Source: an uncultured Lachnospiraceae bacterium
GTDB taxonomy: Bacteria; Bacillota; Clostridia; Lachnospirales; Lachnospiraceae
DNA length: 37,000 bases
Assembly (NCBI GenBank): GCA_947650155.1
Contig: CANSUS010000035.1
Coordinates: forward strand, 1 to 37,000
Direction of reading: 5' to 3'
The notes below the pieces were generated by a model. That model ran no database searches, had not been told where the DNA came from, and worked only from the letters and a program-made list of their open reading frames with translations. Position numbers and translations under genes: made by a program. Positions 8,010-15,401 of the stretch are shown here, piece by piece (the stretch's first letter is position 1; each line of letters begins with the position of its first letter).

Positions 8010-9296
8010 TTATTGTACTACTGATGCCGTAATACCCGCTACCAGATTATCCATAATATCCTGTAAAGCAAGCTGTTCCGGATTTCCCTCCGCCATAATT
8101 TCACCAAATTCAAGACATGGATTCCAATAATTGTTTCCTACTCTTTGAACCCTTCCAAATTGTGACTGCTCAATAACCGCCCGGATTGCCGGAACCTGCT
8201 TTACTTCATCAGAAGCCGCCGCATTTTTGTTGGAAGGACCCTGATTTCTTTCTACAAAACGAAGGGTCTGATTTTCTTCGTTAGTAAGCCATTCGGCAAG
8301 CTTCAGCGCCCATTCCCTATGCTCAGAATAAGCGTTAACCGCCATCATTTTATATCCGGTAAAAGAGGACATCTGTATCTGCTGTCCCGCACATGTAAAG
8401 GTCGGCAGCTTCACAGCGCCGTAATCCGCTCCCCATGCTTCTTTGACCTCCATCGCATTCCATGCGCCGCTGACTCCTGCAATCACGCTGCCATCCCGTA
8501 CCCCTGCAAGAAAATCTGCATCCACACAGTTTTTAAACGCCGGATTTGCAGAAATTGCAAGCATTGCTTCTGCAATATCCGTTCCTTTAATGGGACCATC
8601 TGTAGAATTCCAATTGCAATAATTGGTGACCCCGTCATCATTGATTCCGAAATCCAAACCCGTATTGCCAAAAAATGCGTAAAGATACCATCCTGACGCC
8701 CAATCCATTGTGACCTGTTTTCCCGCTGCCTCCGCAACTGCCAGTATGCCGTCTAACGTCTGCACATCCGCCTCTGTAAAATAATTTTTATCGTAATACA
8801 GGAAAAAACCGTTGTCTGCCGTCATCGGATAAGCATAAAGAATATCGTTTACAGAAGCCGCCTCTGCCGCTTCTTCCAAATTAGCCTCTCTGATCTTCTC
8901 CGGGTCAGGTACCGCACAAACAGCGCCTCCTGCAACAACCGCTGTCAGCTGATCGTCTGCAAGCGGAAAAATGTCTGCCGCATTATGTACATCATTTAAA
9001 AGAGAATCTTTGCAGTTTGAATCAGCCGCCTGCTCGAGAATAATTTCAAACTCTGCCTCTCCTGCATGTTCCTCTTTAAAACTTTCAATCATTTTGGTCA
9101 GTACTGGAAAATTTGCATCTTCTGCCCAAATACGAAGAGTAACAACACCGTCATCTGCCGCCTCCGCTTCTCCCGTCTGTCCGCCTGCTGCTCCTTTCGT
9201 ATTTCCGTCCTGCTGTGTGCTGCCATTTCCACATCCGCTAAGACTTAATGCACAAAGCATTGCTGCCAAAATACACGATAAGAAACTTTTTTTCAT
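8010..9296 (-). CDS. Extracellular solute-binding lipoprotein (family 1, carbohydrate type)
   Basis: Predicted 428 residues. A lipoprotein signal peptide ends at LSGC (cysteine 22), followed by a flexible Gly/Ala/Glu-rich linker, then a two-lobed binding-protein fold of the maltose/sugar family (for example TLRIWAEDAN near the start of the mature domain and WALKLAEWLTNEENQTLRF near the end). Start ATG at 9296 has GGAGG seven bases ahead; the frame extends 16 codons upstream only through the leader cassette. Unusually, no ABC permease or ATPase genes follow; the next gene is a chemoreceptor. The inferred role is therefore ligand capture for chemotaxis, or use of permeases encoded elsewhere. 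The ligand is not predictable here. Confidence 0.9.
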   Translation of the reverse strand: MKKSFLSCILAAMLCALSLSGCGNGSTQQDGNTKGAAGGQTGEAEAADDGVVTLRIWAEDANFPVLTKMIESFKEEHAGEAEFEIILEQAADSNCKDSLLNDVHNAADIFPLADDQLTAVVAGGAVCAVPDPEKIREANLEEAAEAASVNDILYAYPMTADNGFFLYYDKNYFTEADVQTLDGILAVAEAAGKQVTMDWASGWYLYAFFGNTGLDFGINDDGVTNYCNWNSTDGPIKGTDIAEAMLAISANPAFKNCVDADFLAGVRDGSVIAGVSGAWNAMEVKEAWGADYGAVKLPTFTCAGQQIQMSSFTGYKMMAVNAYSEHREWALKLAEWLTNEENQTLRFVERNQGPSNKNAAASDEVKQVPAIRAVIEQSQFGRVQRVGNNYWNPCLEFGEIMAEGNPEQLALQDIMDNLVAGITASVVQ

Positions 9297-9358
9297 AAAT
9301 AACCTCCATTCTTGCTCAACGCACGAATTTGTGCTCCTTTCCAAGCCCGCTTCTTCAT
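9293..9358 (-). CDS. Putative 21-residue leader peptide ending in the QIRALSKNGG tail
   Basis: An ATG-initiated mini-ORF precedes the solute-binding protein gene in another frame. It begins MKKRAWKG, continues AQIRALSKNGGYL, and its TGA overlaps the start codon of the real gene (ATGA). The AsnGlyGly codons AAT GGA GGT form the GGAGG Shine-Dalgarno of the solute-binding protein. A related mini-ORF with the same tail precedes the MNT gene. Its own Shine-Dalgarno is weak. If translated it would couple translation to the downstream gene; no evidence of translation is available here. Confidence 0.35.
   Translation of the reverse strand: MKKRAWKGAQIRALSKNGGYL
9294..9336 (-). repeat. Initiation cassette, second family, copy 1
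   Basis: The segment running into the start of the solute-binding protein gene matches the segment at 12788-12830 at roughly three quarters of positions: CAAATTCG, then GAGCAAGAATGGAGG here against GAGTAAGAATGGGGG there. It contains a small hairpin, GCAC-N6-GTGC (9321-9334). The similarity extends well beyond the Shine-Dalgarno, so chance is unlikely. Confidence 0.55.
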
Positions 9359-9498
9359 AAGCATTTACAAAACGCCTGACAAATCTTTAGAAATATTATA
9401 TTATATATATTTGTTTTGTACATTACTTTTATGTTTTCGTTTAGTTTCGTAACATTTTTGTGCATTTTATACCATTATTTTCAGTTTGATGTTCTGCT

Positions 9499-10023
9499 TT
9501 ATTCAAATCGGTTTTCACGGATATTTTCTATCATTTCAATGTTTCTCAGTTTCTTCATCCGGCTTTCAATATATTTCACGTCCAAACTCCCGTCCTCTTT
9601 TACAGGCAGATAAATTCTGATATTTTTTAATCTTGTCTTGGTCAGCGACAGATTCCATGTATAGCCTTTCACTGCCTTTCGGATACTGGTAATCAAAAAA
9701 AGAGCGACTTGCGGTGTCATTTCTTTCAGATACTGTTCTTTCTGTTTCAATATCCAAATATTCTGCCCGGAAGAAAAAGCATGATACTGATAAAAAGTGG
9801 CGCCGGTGCTCCCGTCCAAAGCTATCGTAATCACATTTCCCTCGTTAACAAAATTTTCCCTTTTCTTTACCACTGCCACAATCCCGTTATTTACCGCTGA
9901 TCTTCCTAAGAAGGGAATGCCGTCCTTCTTTCCTTCTTCCAGCACTTCAAACCGGATACGGTCATCCTGTTTTGGGGAAACAATATCGAAATAATCTGTT
10001 AAAAGTACTTTTGTTAATTGCAT
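9499..10023 (-). CDS. Restriction specificity subunit, single target-recognition domain
   Basis: Predicted 174 residues resembling one half of a type I/BcgI-type specificity (S) protein: a DNA-recognition domain with the FDIVSPKQ...GIPFLGRSAVNNGIVAVV pattern, the GNVITIALDGSTGATFYQ block and a terminal helix (DVKYIESRMKKLRNIE). Classical S proteins carry two such domains joined by conserved helices; here there is only one, so the protein probably dimerises and would then recognise a symmetric site. Start ATG at 10023 is fixed by GGGAG five bases ahead; upstream in-frame codons belong to a repeated initiation cassette. It follows the fused restriction/methylase gene by 79 bases in the same operon. 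Confidence 0.8.
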   Translation of the reverse strand: MQLTKVLLTDYFDIVSPKQDDRIRFEVLEEGKKDGIPFLGRSAVNNGIVAVVKKRENFVNEGNVITIALDGSTGATFYQYHAFSSGQNIWILKQKEQYLKEMTPQVALFLITSIRKAVKGYTWNLSLTKTRLKNIRIYLPVKEDGSLDVKYIESRMKKLRNIEMIENIRENRFE

Positions 10024-10091
10024 TTTTGCTCCCGTCTGTCCGCTTTTGCGGACACTCAAATCAGGAAGGTTGAAAGTGTATTTTCTTTCAA
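10021..10091 (-). repeat. Structured initiation cassette, first family, copy A
   Basis: Read on the minus strand: hairpin 1 (TTGAAAG-N8-CTTTCAA, 10091-10070), spacer, hairpin 2 (GTCCGC-AAAA-GCGGAC, 10053-10038), GGGAGC, and the ATG of the specificity subunit. A 12-codon mini-ORF (TTG at 10091 to TGA at 10056) preceded by GGAGG starts at hairpin 1. Layout and sequence match copies at 22.4, 33.6-33.8 and 34.8 kb. Confidence 0.75.
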
Positions 10092-10102
10092 TTTTCCTCC
10101 AA

Positions 10103-12034
10103 TTATAAGTAATGATTCATAAACAGATAAGATACATATTCATTCAGCGTTTCCTGTAAATCATAATCCGTAATCTCATACTCGTTGTCGGTAAGAAGCG
10201 TATATACCCACTGTTCTTCATAACCTACCTGTTTGTTAAAAGAAAAATCCGTTTCACGCTTTTCCCTGTAAGCCTTTAATAAAGCGTTATATTTTTCTTC
10301 CGCCCTTTCTGTAGGCGTCCTCGTCTTTTGATGCTTGATCAGCTCATATCCGTCGTCAAATCTGGCAAACCAGGTATCCCCGTGATGCCCCTCCCCGGTA
10401 TGAAATACCAGTATTACCGATTCCGTCCCTTTAGGATAAAACAAATTGACCGGCATCTGTATCGAGGCAAGCAGACGGTTTTTCTGCAGGATGCTTCGCT
10501 TGATCTCATCGATCTTTCTATGCTTTTTTGTCCTTGAAGAAATGGCATTGATCGGCAGGATTGCAACACCCAAAGCTCCACGCCGCAGCACCTTCAGCAT
10601 CAATTCTACAAAACGGATCTCCGAATAAACGGAATCCGAATAGGGCGGATTGATAAAGCCTACATTACAGTCAAATTTTTCAATCTCTTTTTCCAAAGAA
10701 AAACAATCCCCTTTATAGATATGGGAATTTCCCTCCCTGTTCAAAAACATATTTAAAGAAATAATCGTAAAAATGCTTTTATCCTTTTCCACACCAAACA
10801 AATGATGATCTCTAAAATCTTCTATTTCCTTTTCTTTTAACTTTTTCTCCCCATACTTGATCTTTTTCCATGCCGCGGTCAGAAACCCTCCCGTACCGGC
10901 GCAGATATCCAGAATTTTAGAATCTTTGTCGATCTTTGCAAGATCGCAGAACAGTCTCGTAATATGGGGCGGCGTTAATACAATTCCAAGATCCGATCCG
11001 CCGGACGTGGAATAGGATAAAAAGACATTAAAAAAAGCGGAGATCACATCTATTTCCCCGTTTTTATGATAATCAAACAAACACCTGTCTACCATATTCA
11101 CCAATTCCAGTAAGGCGCCCTTGGGATATTTCTCTTTAATTTCTTCTTTGCCGGATTCCCCTAAAGCCAGTAATGTGGATTTCAATTCGTTTTTAACAAT
11201 GTCTTTCTCGTTAATCTTTGAGCCGTCAATCTTTCGTTCTACCGTGTGCCAGATGATCCCCGCAAGCTCCCTGTCGCCCCTGTACTTTGTATAGCCCATG
11301 CGGAAAATCGGATCGTTCAGGGCAAACAGAATAGAGCCTAATACATAAAGGCGCTCATGCTCGATTACACCCAAGTAGTCCCTTAAAAAGTTATTACATT
11401 TTTTGGCCCACTCATTCATGACCGCCGCTTTACTTATTTTTGTCTCCGGCTTATCTTCTAACAGTTCCCGATATTCCTGTATGGAATAAATTGTGTGTAT
11501 GTTTAAGTTATGAAACAGTTCCGCATCTTTTTTCCATATATAGGTATCAATTATCATGTCTTCAAGCCTGTTCCCTGAAACACCTACTGCGATCACGTCA
11601 AATTCTTCTTTCAAATTACAGGCATACCACAAAGCGCCGTCTACCGCAAACTCTTCTGCTTTTTCAAATTTCCAGAAATCCGATTCCTCAGCGTATTCGT
11701 CTTTTATATTTTCCGACACATGCTTTCCCATATCTTTTTTATCTTCTATCACAATAACAAAATCTGCTTTGCTATCATAAATAATATAATCCGGGTATCC
11801 TTTTTTTCCAGTCTTTTTTTTGGAAGCACTGGATAAAAGCCGGTTAATTGCTTCATTTCCCGACTGTTTTATCCACACATATACATTTTTGTCAAGCGGC
11901 TCGAAATTCCCGTTTACATATCCTTTTCCCTGTAGGGTATTAAAGACTATCATATCAGTCACTTTTTCTACTCTCGTCATATTATCGTTCAGCCTTTCTT
12001 CCAGCCTGTAAATTTCTACCTTACAATACAGCAC
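10103..12034 (-). CDS. BcgI-like fused restriction endonuclease / N6-adenine methyltransferase
   Basis: Predicted 643 residues, close to the size of BcgI subunit A. The N-terminal third looks like a PD-(D/E)xK nuclease: PD at 81-82 and E97-x-K99 in VIVIEDKK. A helical connector follows, then an N6-adenine methylase with LTPPHI (about 353), SAM-binding motif I LDICAGTGGF (375-384) and catalytic NPPY (462-465). It would cut and methylate DNA, directed by the specificity protein encoded next. No separate HsdR gene is present, which favours a type IIG/IIB-like system over type I. Start: GTG at 12034, two bases after the HEPN stop, with AAAGGA upstream; an ATG at 11980 (residue 19) is an alternative. 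It is in one operon with MNT, HEPN and S genes. Confidence 0.85.
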   Translation of the reverse strand: MLYCKVEIYRLEERLNDNMTRVEKVTDMIVFNTLQGKGYVNGNFEPLDKNVYVWIKQSGNEAINRLLSSASKKKTGKKGYPDYIIYDSKADFVIVIEDKKDMGKHVSENIKDEYAEESDFWKFEKAEEFAVDGALWYACNLKEEFDVIAVGVSGNRLEDMIIDTYIWKKDAELFHNLNIHTIYSIQEYRELLEDKPETKISKAAVMNEWAKKCNNFLRDYLGVIEHERLYVLGSILFALNDPIFRMGYTKYRGDRELAGIIWHTVERKIDGSKINEKDIVKNELKSTLLALGESGKEEIKEKYPKGALLELVNMVDRCLFDYHKNGEIDVISAFFNVFLSYSTSGGSDLGIVLTPPHITRLFCDLAKIDKDSKILDICAGTGGFLTAAWKKIKYGEKKLKEKEIEDFRDHHLFGVEKDKSIFTIISLNMFLNREGNSHIYKGDCFSLEKEIEKFDCNVGFINPPYSDSVYSEIRFVELMLKVLRRGALGVAILPINAISSRTKKHRKIDEIKRSILQKNRLLASIQMPVNLFYPKGTESVILVFHTGEGHHGDTWFARFDDGYELIKHQKTRTPTERAEEKYNALLKAYREKRETDFSFNKQVGYEEQWVYTLLTDNEYEITDYDLQETLNEYVSYLFMNHYL

Positions 12035-12036
12035 AA

Positions 12037-12462
12037 TTAATCTTGTCCTTTACCGGAAATTATTTCATTATAATATTCTCTTGCTAATCTCAGCATCTGT
12101 GCTGCTGTCTCTACCTGTTGTGCCGTAATCTCTTTTGATGCAACATAAAAAGTATCATAATCACTTGCATGCCTGATTTCTTCAGCTTTAACAATTTTTC
12201 TTCCCATATCACGCGGAAAAATTCCTGTTGCAACATATTGTTTATTAAAATATGCCAACGTATCCTTGTGCCTCTTAAATGCAATTGATTCCACAGAAAG
12301 AACTGCATCTATCGTATGAAAAATAGAATAATATGCCCGATTGTTTGCGGCTCTATACTGTCCTGCATTTAAAAGCAGATCAGCTGTTTCAAGATCTTCT
12401 TTTGCAATCTGAAACCGATGTTCAATTAAGTCATGGCGTGTTCCTGTATCAGGCCGCTTCAT
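12037..12462 (-). CDS. HEPN-domain protein (toxin partner of MNT nucleotidyltransferase)
   Basis: Predicted 141-residue all-helical HEPN protein. The core contains NRAYYSIFH: Arg42 and His49 are separated by six residues, fitting the R-x4-6-H motif of HEPN ribonucleases. The overlap with the upstream MNT nucleotidyltransferase gene (14 bases) is the classical toxin-antitoxin arrangement in which the nucleotidyltransferase modifies the HEPN RNase and silences it. The chosen start is the ATG at 12462 with AAAGGAGG about 12 bases ahead; a TTG at 12471 lies closer to that site. The gene ends two bases before the restriction/methylase start, so translation of the two is probably coupled. Confidence 0.85.
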   Translation of the reverse strand: MKRPDTGTRHDLIEHRFQIAKEDLETADLLLNAGQYRAANNRAYYSIFHTIDAVLSVESIAFKRHKDTLAYFNKQYVATGIFPRDMGRKIVKAEEIRHASDYDTFYVASKEITAQQVETAAQMLRLAREYYNEIISGKGQD

Positions 12463-12790
12463 ATAATACAATTCCCTCCTTTACCACATTAAAATAAAAG
12501 GGATATACATCACACCACTGTTGAAAATGAATTTCATTTTTTACAACCGGCATAAACCAAATATCATACTTTATGTTATATTCAAATCCTAACTCCGAAA
12601 GATCATCAGAATATATCTCTATTCGAGTATCCGGCAAATCTACCAGTACCATGATGTCCACATCAGAGCCCTCTTGAAAATTACCGCGTGCATAAGAACC
12701 ATATAATATAACTTGTTTTAAATGCCTTCCATAAATTTTTTGTACGGCAAAAACATATTGTTTTATTAAATCCTGCGTTACCTGTGACAT
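12449..12790 (-). CDS. MNT-type nucleotidyltransferase (antitoxin)
   Basis: Predicted 113-residue minimal nucleotidyltransferase. The signature GS-x10-D-x-D is complete: G31-S32 in LYGSYARG and D43-V-D45 in SDVDIMVLVD; a third acidic position may be in KYDIWF. Related proteins (MntA type) transfer AMP groups to a HEPN toxin. Start ATG has GGGGG six bases upstream, supplied by an initiation cassette. It is the first real gene of the MNT-HEPN-restriction operon. The association with a restriction system suggests a defence or stability role for the whole unit. Confidence 0.9.
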   Translation of the reverse strand: MSQVTQDLIKQYVFAVQKIYGRHLKQVILYGSYARGNFQEGSDVDIMVLVDLPDTRIEIYSDDLSELGFEYNIKYDIWFMPVVKNEIHFQQWCDVYPFYFNVVKEGIVLYEAA

Positions 12791-12867
12791 AATAATCCCC
12801 CATTCTTACTCAGCCCGCGAATTTGGGGCACAAGCACAAATTTGCCTGTGAAAAATTTATTTTTCAC
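12778..12867 (-). CDS. Putative 29-residue leader peptide before MNT gene
   Basis: A GTG-initiated mini-ORF with GGAGAG six bases ahead begins MKNKFFTGKF, contains PQIRGLSKNGG, and ends 10 bases inside the MNT coding region. Its AAT GGG GGA codons form the Shine-Dalgarno of the MNT gene. The first codons lie within a 10-bp perfect hairpin (arms 12846-12855 and 12860-12869), which could hide the leader start. The shared tail with the leader at 9293-9358 supports a real element; translation is unproven. Confidence 0.35.
   Translation of the reverse strand: MKNKFFTGKFVLVPQIRGLSKNGGLLCHR
12788..12830 (-). repeat. Initiation cassette, second family, copy 2
   Basis: Matches the cassette at 9294-9336 over about 43 bases, including CAAATTCG and GAGTAAGAATGGGGG, and ends at the MNT start codon. 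GCCC and GGGC can pair around the AAATTCG core. In both places the cassette provides the Shine-Dalgarno. Confidence 0.55.
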
Positions 12868-12905
12868 AGTATACTCTCCTCTTTGCAAAAATCACTTCTG
12901 CTTTC

Positions 12906-12938
12906 AGTATAGGTTAAATGTTGAAATTTATCAACATT
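12906..12938 (-). promoter_or_regulatory. Promoter with palindromic operator for the MNT-HEPN-restriction operon
   Basis: Minus strand: -35 TTGATA (12934-12929), 17-base spacer, -10 TATACT (12911-12906). A perfect inverted repeat, AATGTTGA-N6-TCAACATT (12917-12938), covers the -35 box and most of the spacer, as expected for a repressor operator. The leader from here to the MNT start is about 110 bases. A further 14-bp palindrome, GTAACAATTGTTAC, lies at 12964-12977. Confidence 0.65.
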
Positions 12939-12994
12939 CTGCTCTTTGTTAATTCCGTACTTTGTAACAATTGTTACCGCTTGGCTCCTGTCTC

Positions 12995-14347
12995 CTAAAA
13001 CCCTCGTTCTTTCAAATCTTTCACAAGCTGTACATAAAATTCCCGCACATCAAATTCCGGCAGGTTCTCCCTGTTCAAATCTATCATATCTCCGTGGGAA
13101 ATCCCCCGGTTTCCCGCTATCGCAAGATACTCGTATTTTTCTCCCCAGGGAAAAGAATCATTTCCCACAAGTCCGTCGTTTTCTCCATCAAAAAACTTTA
13201 CAAACCGGTTTGTAAGATTCAGAGGAAATCTTCCGCCTCTTGCTACGCGCATGCCGGAACCCACGCTTTGATAAAATACGCCGGATACATCTTTTATATT
13301 TTGATTAAAACGTCTGCACGCCTCCGCGGTCAGATCGCCCACCGCCGCCAGAAAATCCGGTTTGAAATCTCCCAGTTTTTTCAGCGCTGCATTATACGCT
13401 CCCGCCACCGCCTGCTTTTGACCCTCCGGTATTTTGGACAATAAATAATCGGCAAATTCACATCCTCTGTGCGGCGTATTAATGGTGGTAAGAGATGCCG
13501 TCATTTTACCGACGCCTAATTTAGAAAGTGCATATCTGCAATCCAGACCACCCTTAGAATGGGCAATAATATTTACCTTTTCACAGCCCGTCTCTTTTAC
13601 GATCTCCTGTATTCTCTCTGCCAGTTCCTTTCCCGATTCTTCCACAGAAGCGGCGGACTGATGACCGCCATAATAAATAACGGCTCCGTTTTTTTCCAGT
13701 TCTTTCGGGATTCTTCCCCAATAATTAAAATAGCGGAAATCTCTGAAAAACACACCGTGTACCATCAGAATCGGATATTTGGTTGCACAGATCTTCTCTG
13801 CGCTTCTTACCTCATTTAACACAAGTTTTTCGTTTTCTGTTTTCACTTCTGCCGTTACAATACGAAGTAACTTATGAAGTACGATCAGATTTACAATCGG
13901 AATCCATCCGCACGCTGCACCGATGATTCTCCATTTCATCCCTAACTGTGCGGAATTCACATAAATACGTATCATACCGTTCCAAAACAGTATGCTTTCT
14001 ACCGTTATAAGGAGTAAAATATCAAGTACCCAGTCCTGCCATCTATTCATTTTATGAAAAAGCGTTATCTTTCCCAAAATACCTGCAATCTGAAATAATA
14101 CGCCGGAACATACGGAAATCAGAAACAGTACGAGAAGTTCACACCCATTCTGGCAGCTTTTCAGTTTCCGGCTCTTAAGTTTACCTGTATAAAACGCCGG
14201 TTTGATATTGATCCAGGCAAATACAAGCACAAGGACAATCCCCGTTAGAAAGGTTTCTCCGTTTTTTGCAAAAACACAGTTGTTTGCCATTAAAAACAGA
14301 AAATAACTATACAGAATACGAACTATGTATTTACTAACATTTTTCAT
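12995..14347 (-). CDS. Membrane-anchored alpha/beta-hydrolase, lipase-like
   Basis: Predicted 450 residues. The N-terminal 165 residues hold four or five membrane segments; the rest is an alpha/beta-hydrolase of the triacylglycerol-lipase type: PILMVHG strand and oxyanion loop (about 192-198), nucleophile elbow AHSKGG (S264), TINTPHRG, an acidic residue in DGENDGLVG (D391) and the C-terminal histidine in GISHGD (H418). The likely substrate is a lipid or ester at the membrane. The open frame continues far upstream into the permease gene, but the ATG at 14347 has GGAGG six bases ahead and begins the first membrane helix, so the upstream part is spurious. It lies downstream of the ABC-2 permease and may share its control. 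Confidence 0.85.
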   Translation of the reverse strand: MKNVSKYIVRILYSYFLFLMANNCVFAKNGETFLTGIVLVLVFAWINIKPAFYTGKLKSRKLKSCQNGCELLVLFLISVCSGVLFQIAGILGKITLFHKMNRWQDWVLDILLLITVESILFWNGMIRIYVNSAQLGMKWRIIGAACGWIPIVNLIVLHKLLRIVTAEVKTENEKLVLNEVRSAEKICATKYPILMVHGVFFRDFRYFNYWGRIPKELEKNGAVIYYGGHQSAASVEESGKELAERIQEIVKETGCEKVNIIAHSKGGLDCRYALSKLGVGKMTASLTTINTPHRGCEFADYLLSKIPEGQKQAVAGAYNAALKKLGDFKPDFLAAVGDLTAEACRRFNQNIKDVSGVFYQSVGSGMRVARGGRFPLNLTNRFVKFFDGENDGLVGNDSFPWGEKYEYLAIAGNRGISHGDMIDLNRENLPEFDVREFYVQLVKDLKERGF

Positions 14348-14585
14348 ATGCATCCTCCTGCGTGTATATTTTTCCAGATACCTCTCGCTAATCATCATAT
14401 TCCATTTTTCCTTCTTCTGCAAGCTGATTATAAAACCTCTCGCAATAAGATAGTTCAGCGCCTTTACCGGTCTGCAGGACAATCTGAAAATAAAATCAGC
14501 AACATAAAAGAGATACTCCGAACATAAGCAGTACGGAATATCTCTCACTAAATTATTTTTTATACTTCTTCCACCGGAAACTAAA
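14348..14585 (-). other. Intergenic stretch with possible gene remnant
   Basis: Between permease stop and lipase start. On the minus strand one frame (about 14495 down to a TAG at 14388) reads like a normal protein end, with LQTGKGAELSYC followed by NQLAEEGKMEYDD, but has no ATG, GTG or TTG start with a Shine-Dalgarno at a sensible place. It may be the remains of a lost gene. No promoter or terminator was recognised. Confidence 0.25.
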
Positions 14586-15386
14586 TCAGTTTCCGGCAGC
14601 CGCAAAGTGAACCGGCTTGCTTTTCCTTTCCTTTCTAAGAGCCACAAATAATAAGATTCCCGAAACTGCGCCAAAAAACAAATAGGACTGCACCATCGGA
14701 ACAAAATTATATTTTTCTCCGGTCCAAAGAGAATAAAAATCCCGATTAAAATAAGTAACAGGCAGCAGTTTCGCCACAGCCTGCATCGCCGCCGGCATAT
14801 TATCATAGTTGATTCCCATCATGCCTCCGAAGATCATGCATGCAAAATAAACTAACATAACCACGCAATAAGTAATACTGAATTTTTTTGCCAGAGAAGC
14901 AATTGCATGGCCAAGTATAAAACAAAGCATACTAAAAATATAAAGGCATAGAAGATACCAGATCATTCCGGAAAAGACCGGCGCTTCCAGATCGATTGCA
15001 AAGTATCCCACCAAAAAATAAATGATCAGTGCTGCCGTCATAAAAATCATTTCTGATATCACTCTGTTGCAGATTGTGATATGATTTTTTATCCCAAACA
15101 AGTACAGACGTTCCGGAATTCCTTTTTCCAGGTCCTGTGCCTGTCTGACCGAGTACCCCATCAAAATCGTAGCCATCGGTATCAATGCCCCGATTCCCAA
15201 AAACACATTGGTGGAAACCGTCTTTATGGCGGAAGCGTCTGGAATCTCCATGATCGATATCCTTGTAATCAGAATCACCATCATAACAGGCATTCCGACC
15301 CCAAAAATGTGTACAAAAGGATTGCCTGTCACATTACGAAGTTCATATAATATCATAGACAGTGTAATTGTTTTTCTTTGTTTCAT
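14586..15386 (-). CDS. ABC-2 type transporter permease
   Basis: Predicted 266-residue integral membrane protein with six membrane segments and the ABC-2 exporter layout: an N-terminal cytoplasmic helix, TM1 (GMPVMMVILIT), a long extracellular loop, TM2 (LGIGALIPMATILMGY), then the coupling helix region EKGIPERLYLFGI, and TM3-6. Start ATG has GGAGG seven bases ahead. It lies 15 bases after the ATPase gene and forms the membrane part of that exporter. The neighbouring two-component system suggests a role in export or defence against an envelope-active compound; the substrate is unknown. Confidence 0.9.
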   Translation of the reverse strand: MKQRKTITLSMILYELRNVTGNPFVHIFGVGMPVMMVILITRISIMEIPDASAIKTVSTNVFLGIGALIPMATILMGYSVRQAQDLEKGIPERLYLFGIKNHITICNRVISEMIFMTAALIIYFLVGYFAIDLEAPVFSGMIWYLLCLYIFSMLCFILGHAIASLAKKFSITYCVVMLVYFACMIFGGMMGINYDNMPAAMQAVAKLLPVTYFNRDFYSLWTGEKYNFVPMVQSYLFFGAVSGILLFVALRKERKSKPVHFAAAGN

Positions 15387-15401
15387 TATTGATCCTCCCT
15401 C

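Noticed and set aside
9499-12034. Classification as a type I restriction system
   Set aside because: No HsdR translocase gene is present, and the methylase carries its own nuclease-like N-terminal domain.
14348-14806. 153-residue N-terminal extension of the lipase-like protein
   Set aside because: The extension overlaps the permease gene out of frame, is Cys/Arg-rich and shadow-like, and a strong GGAGG lies just before the ATG at 14347.
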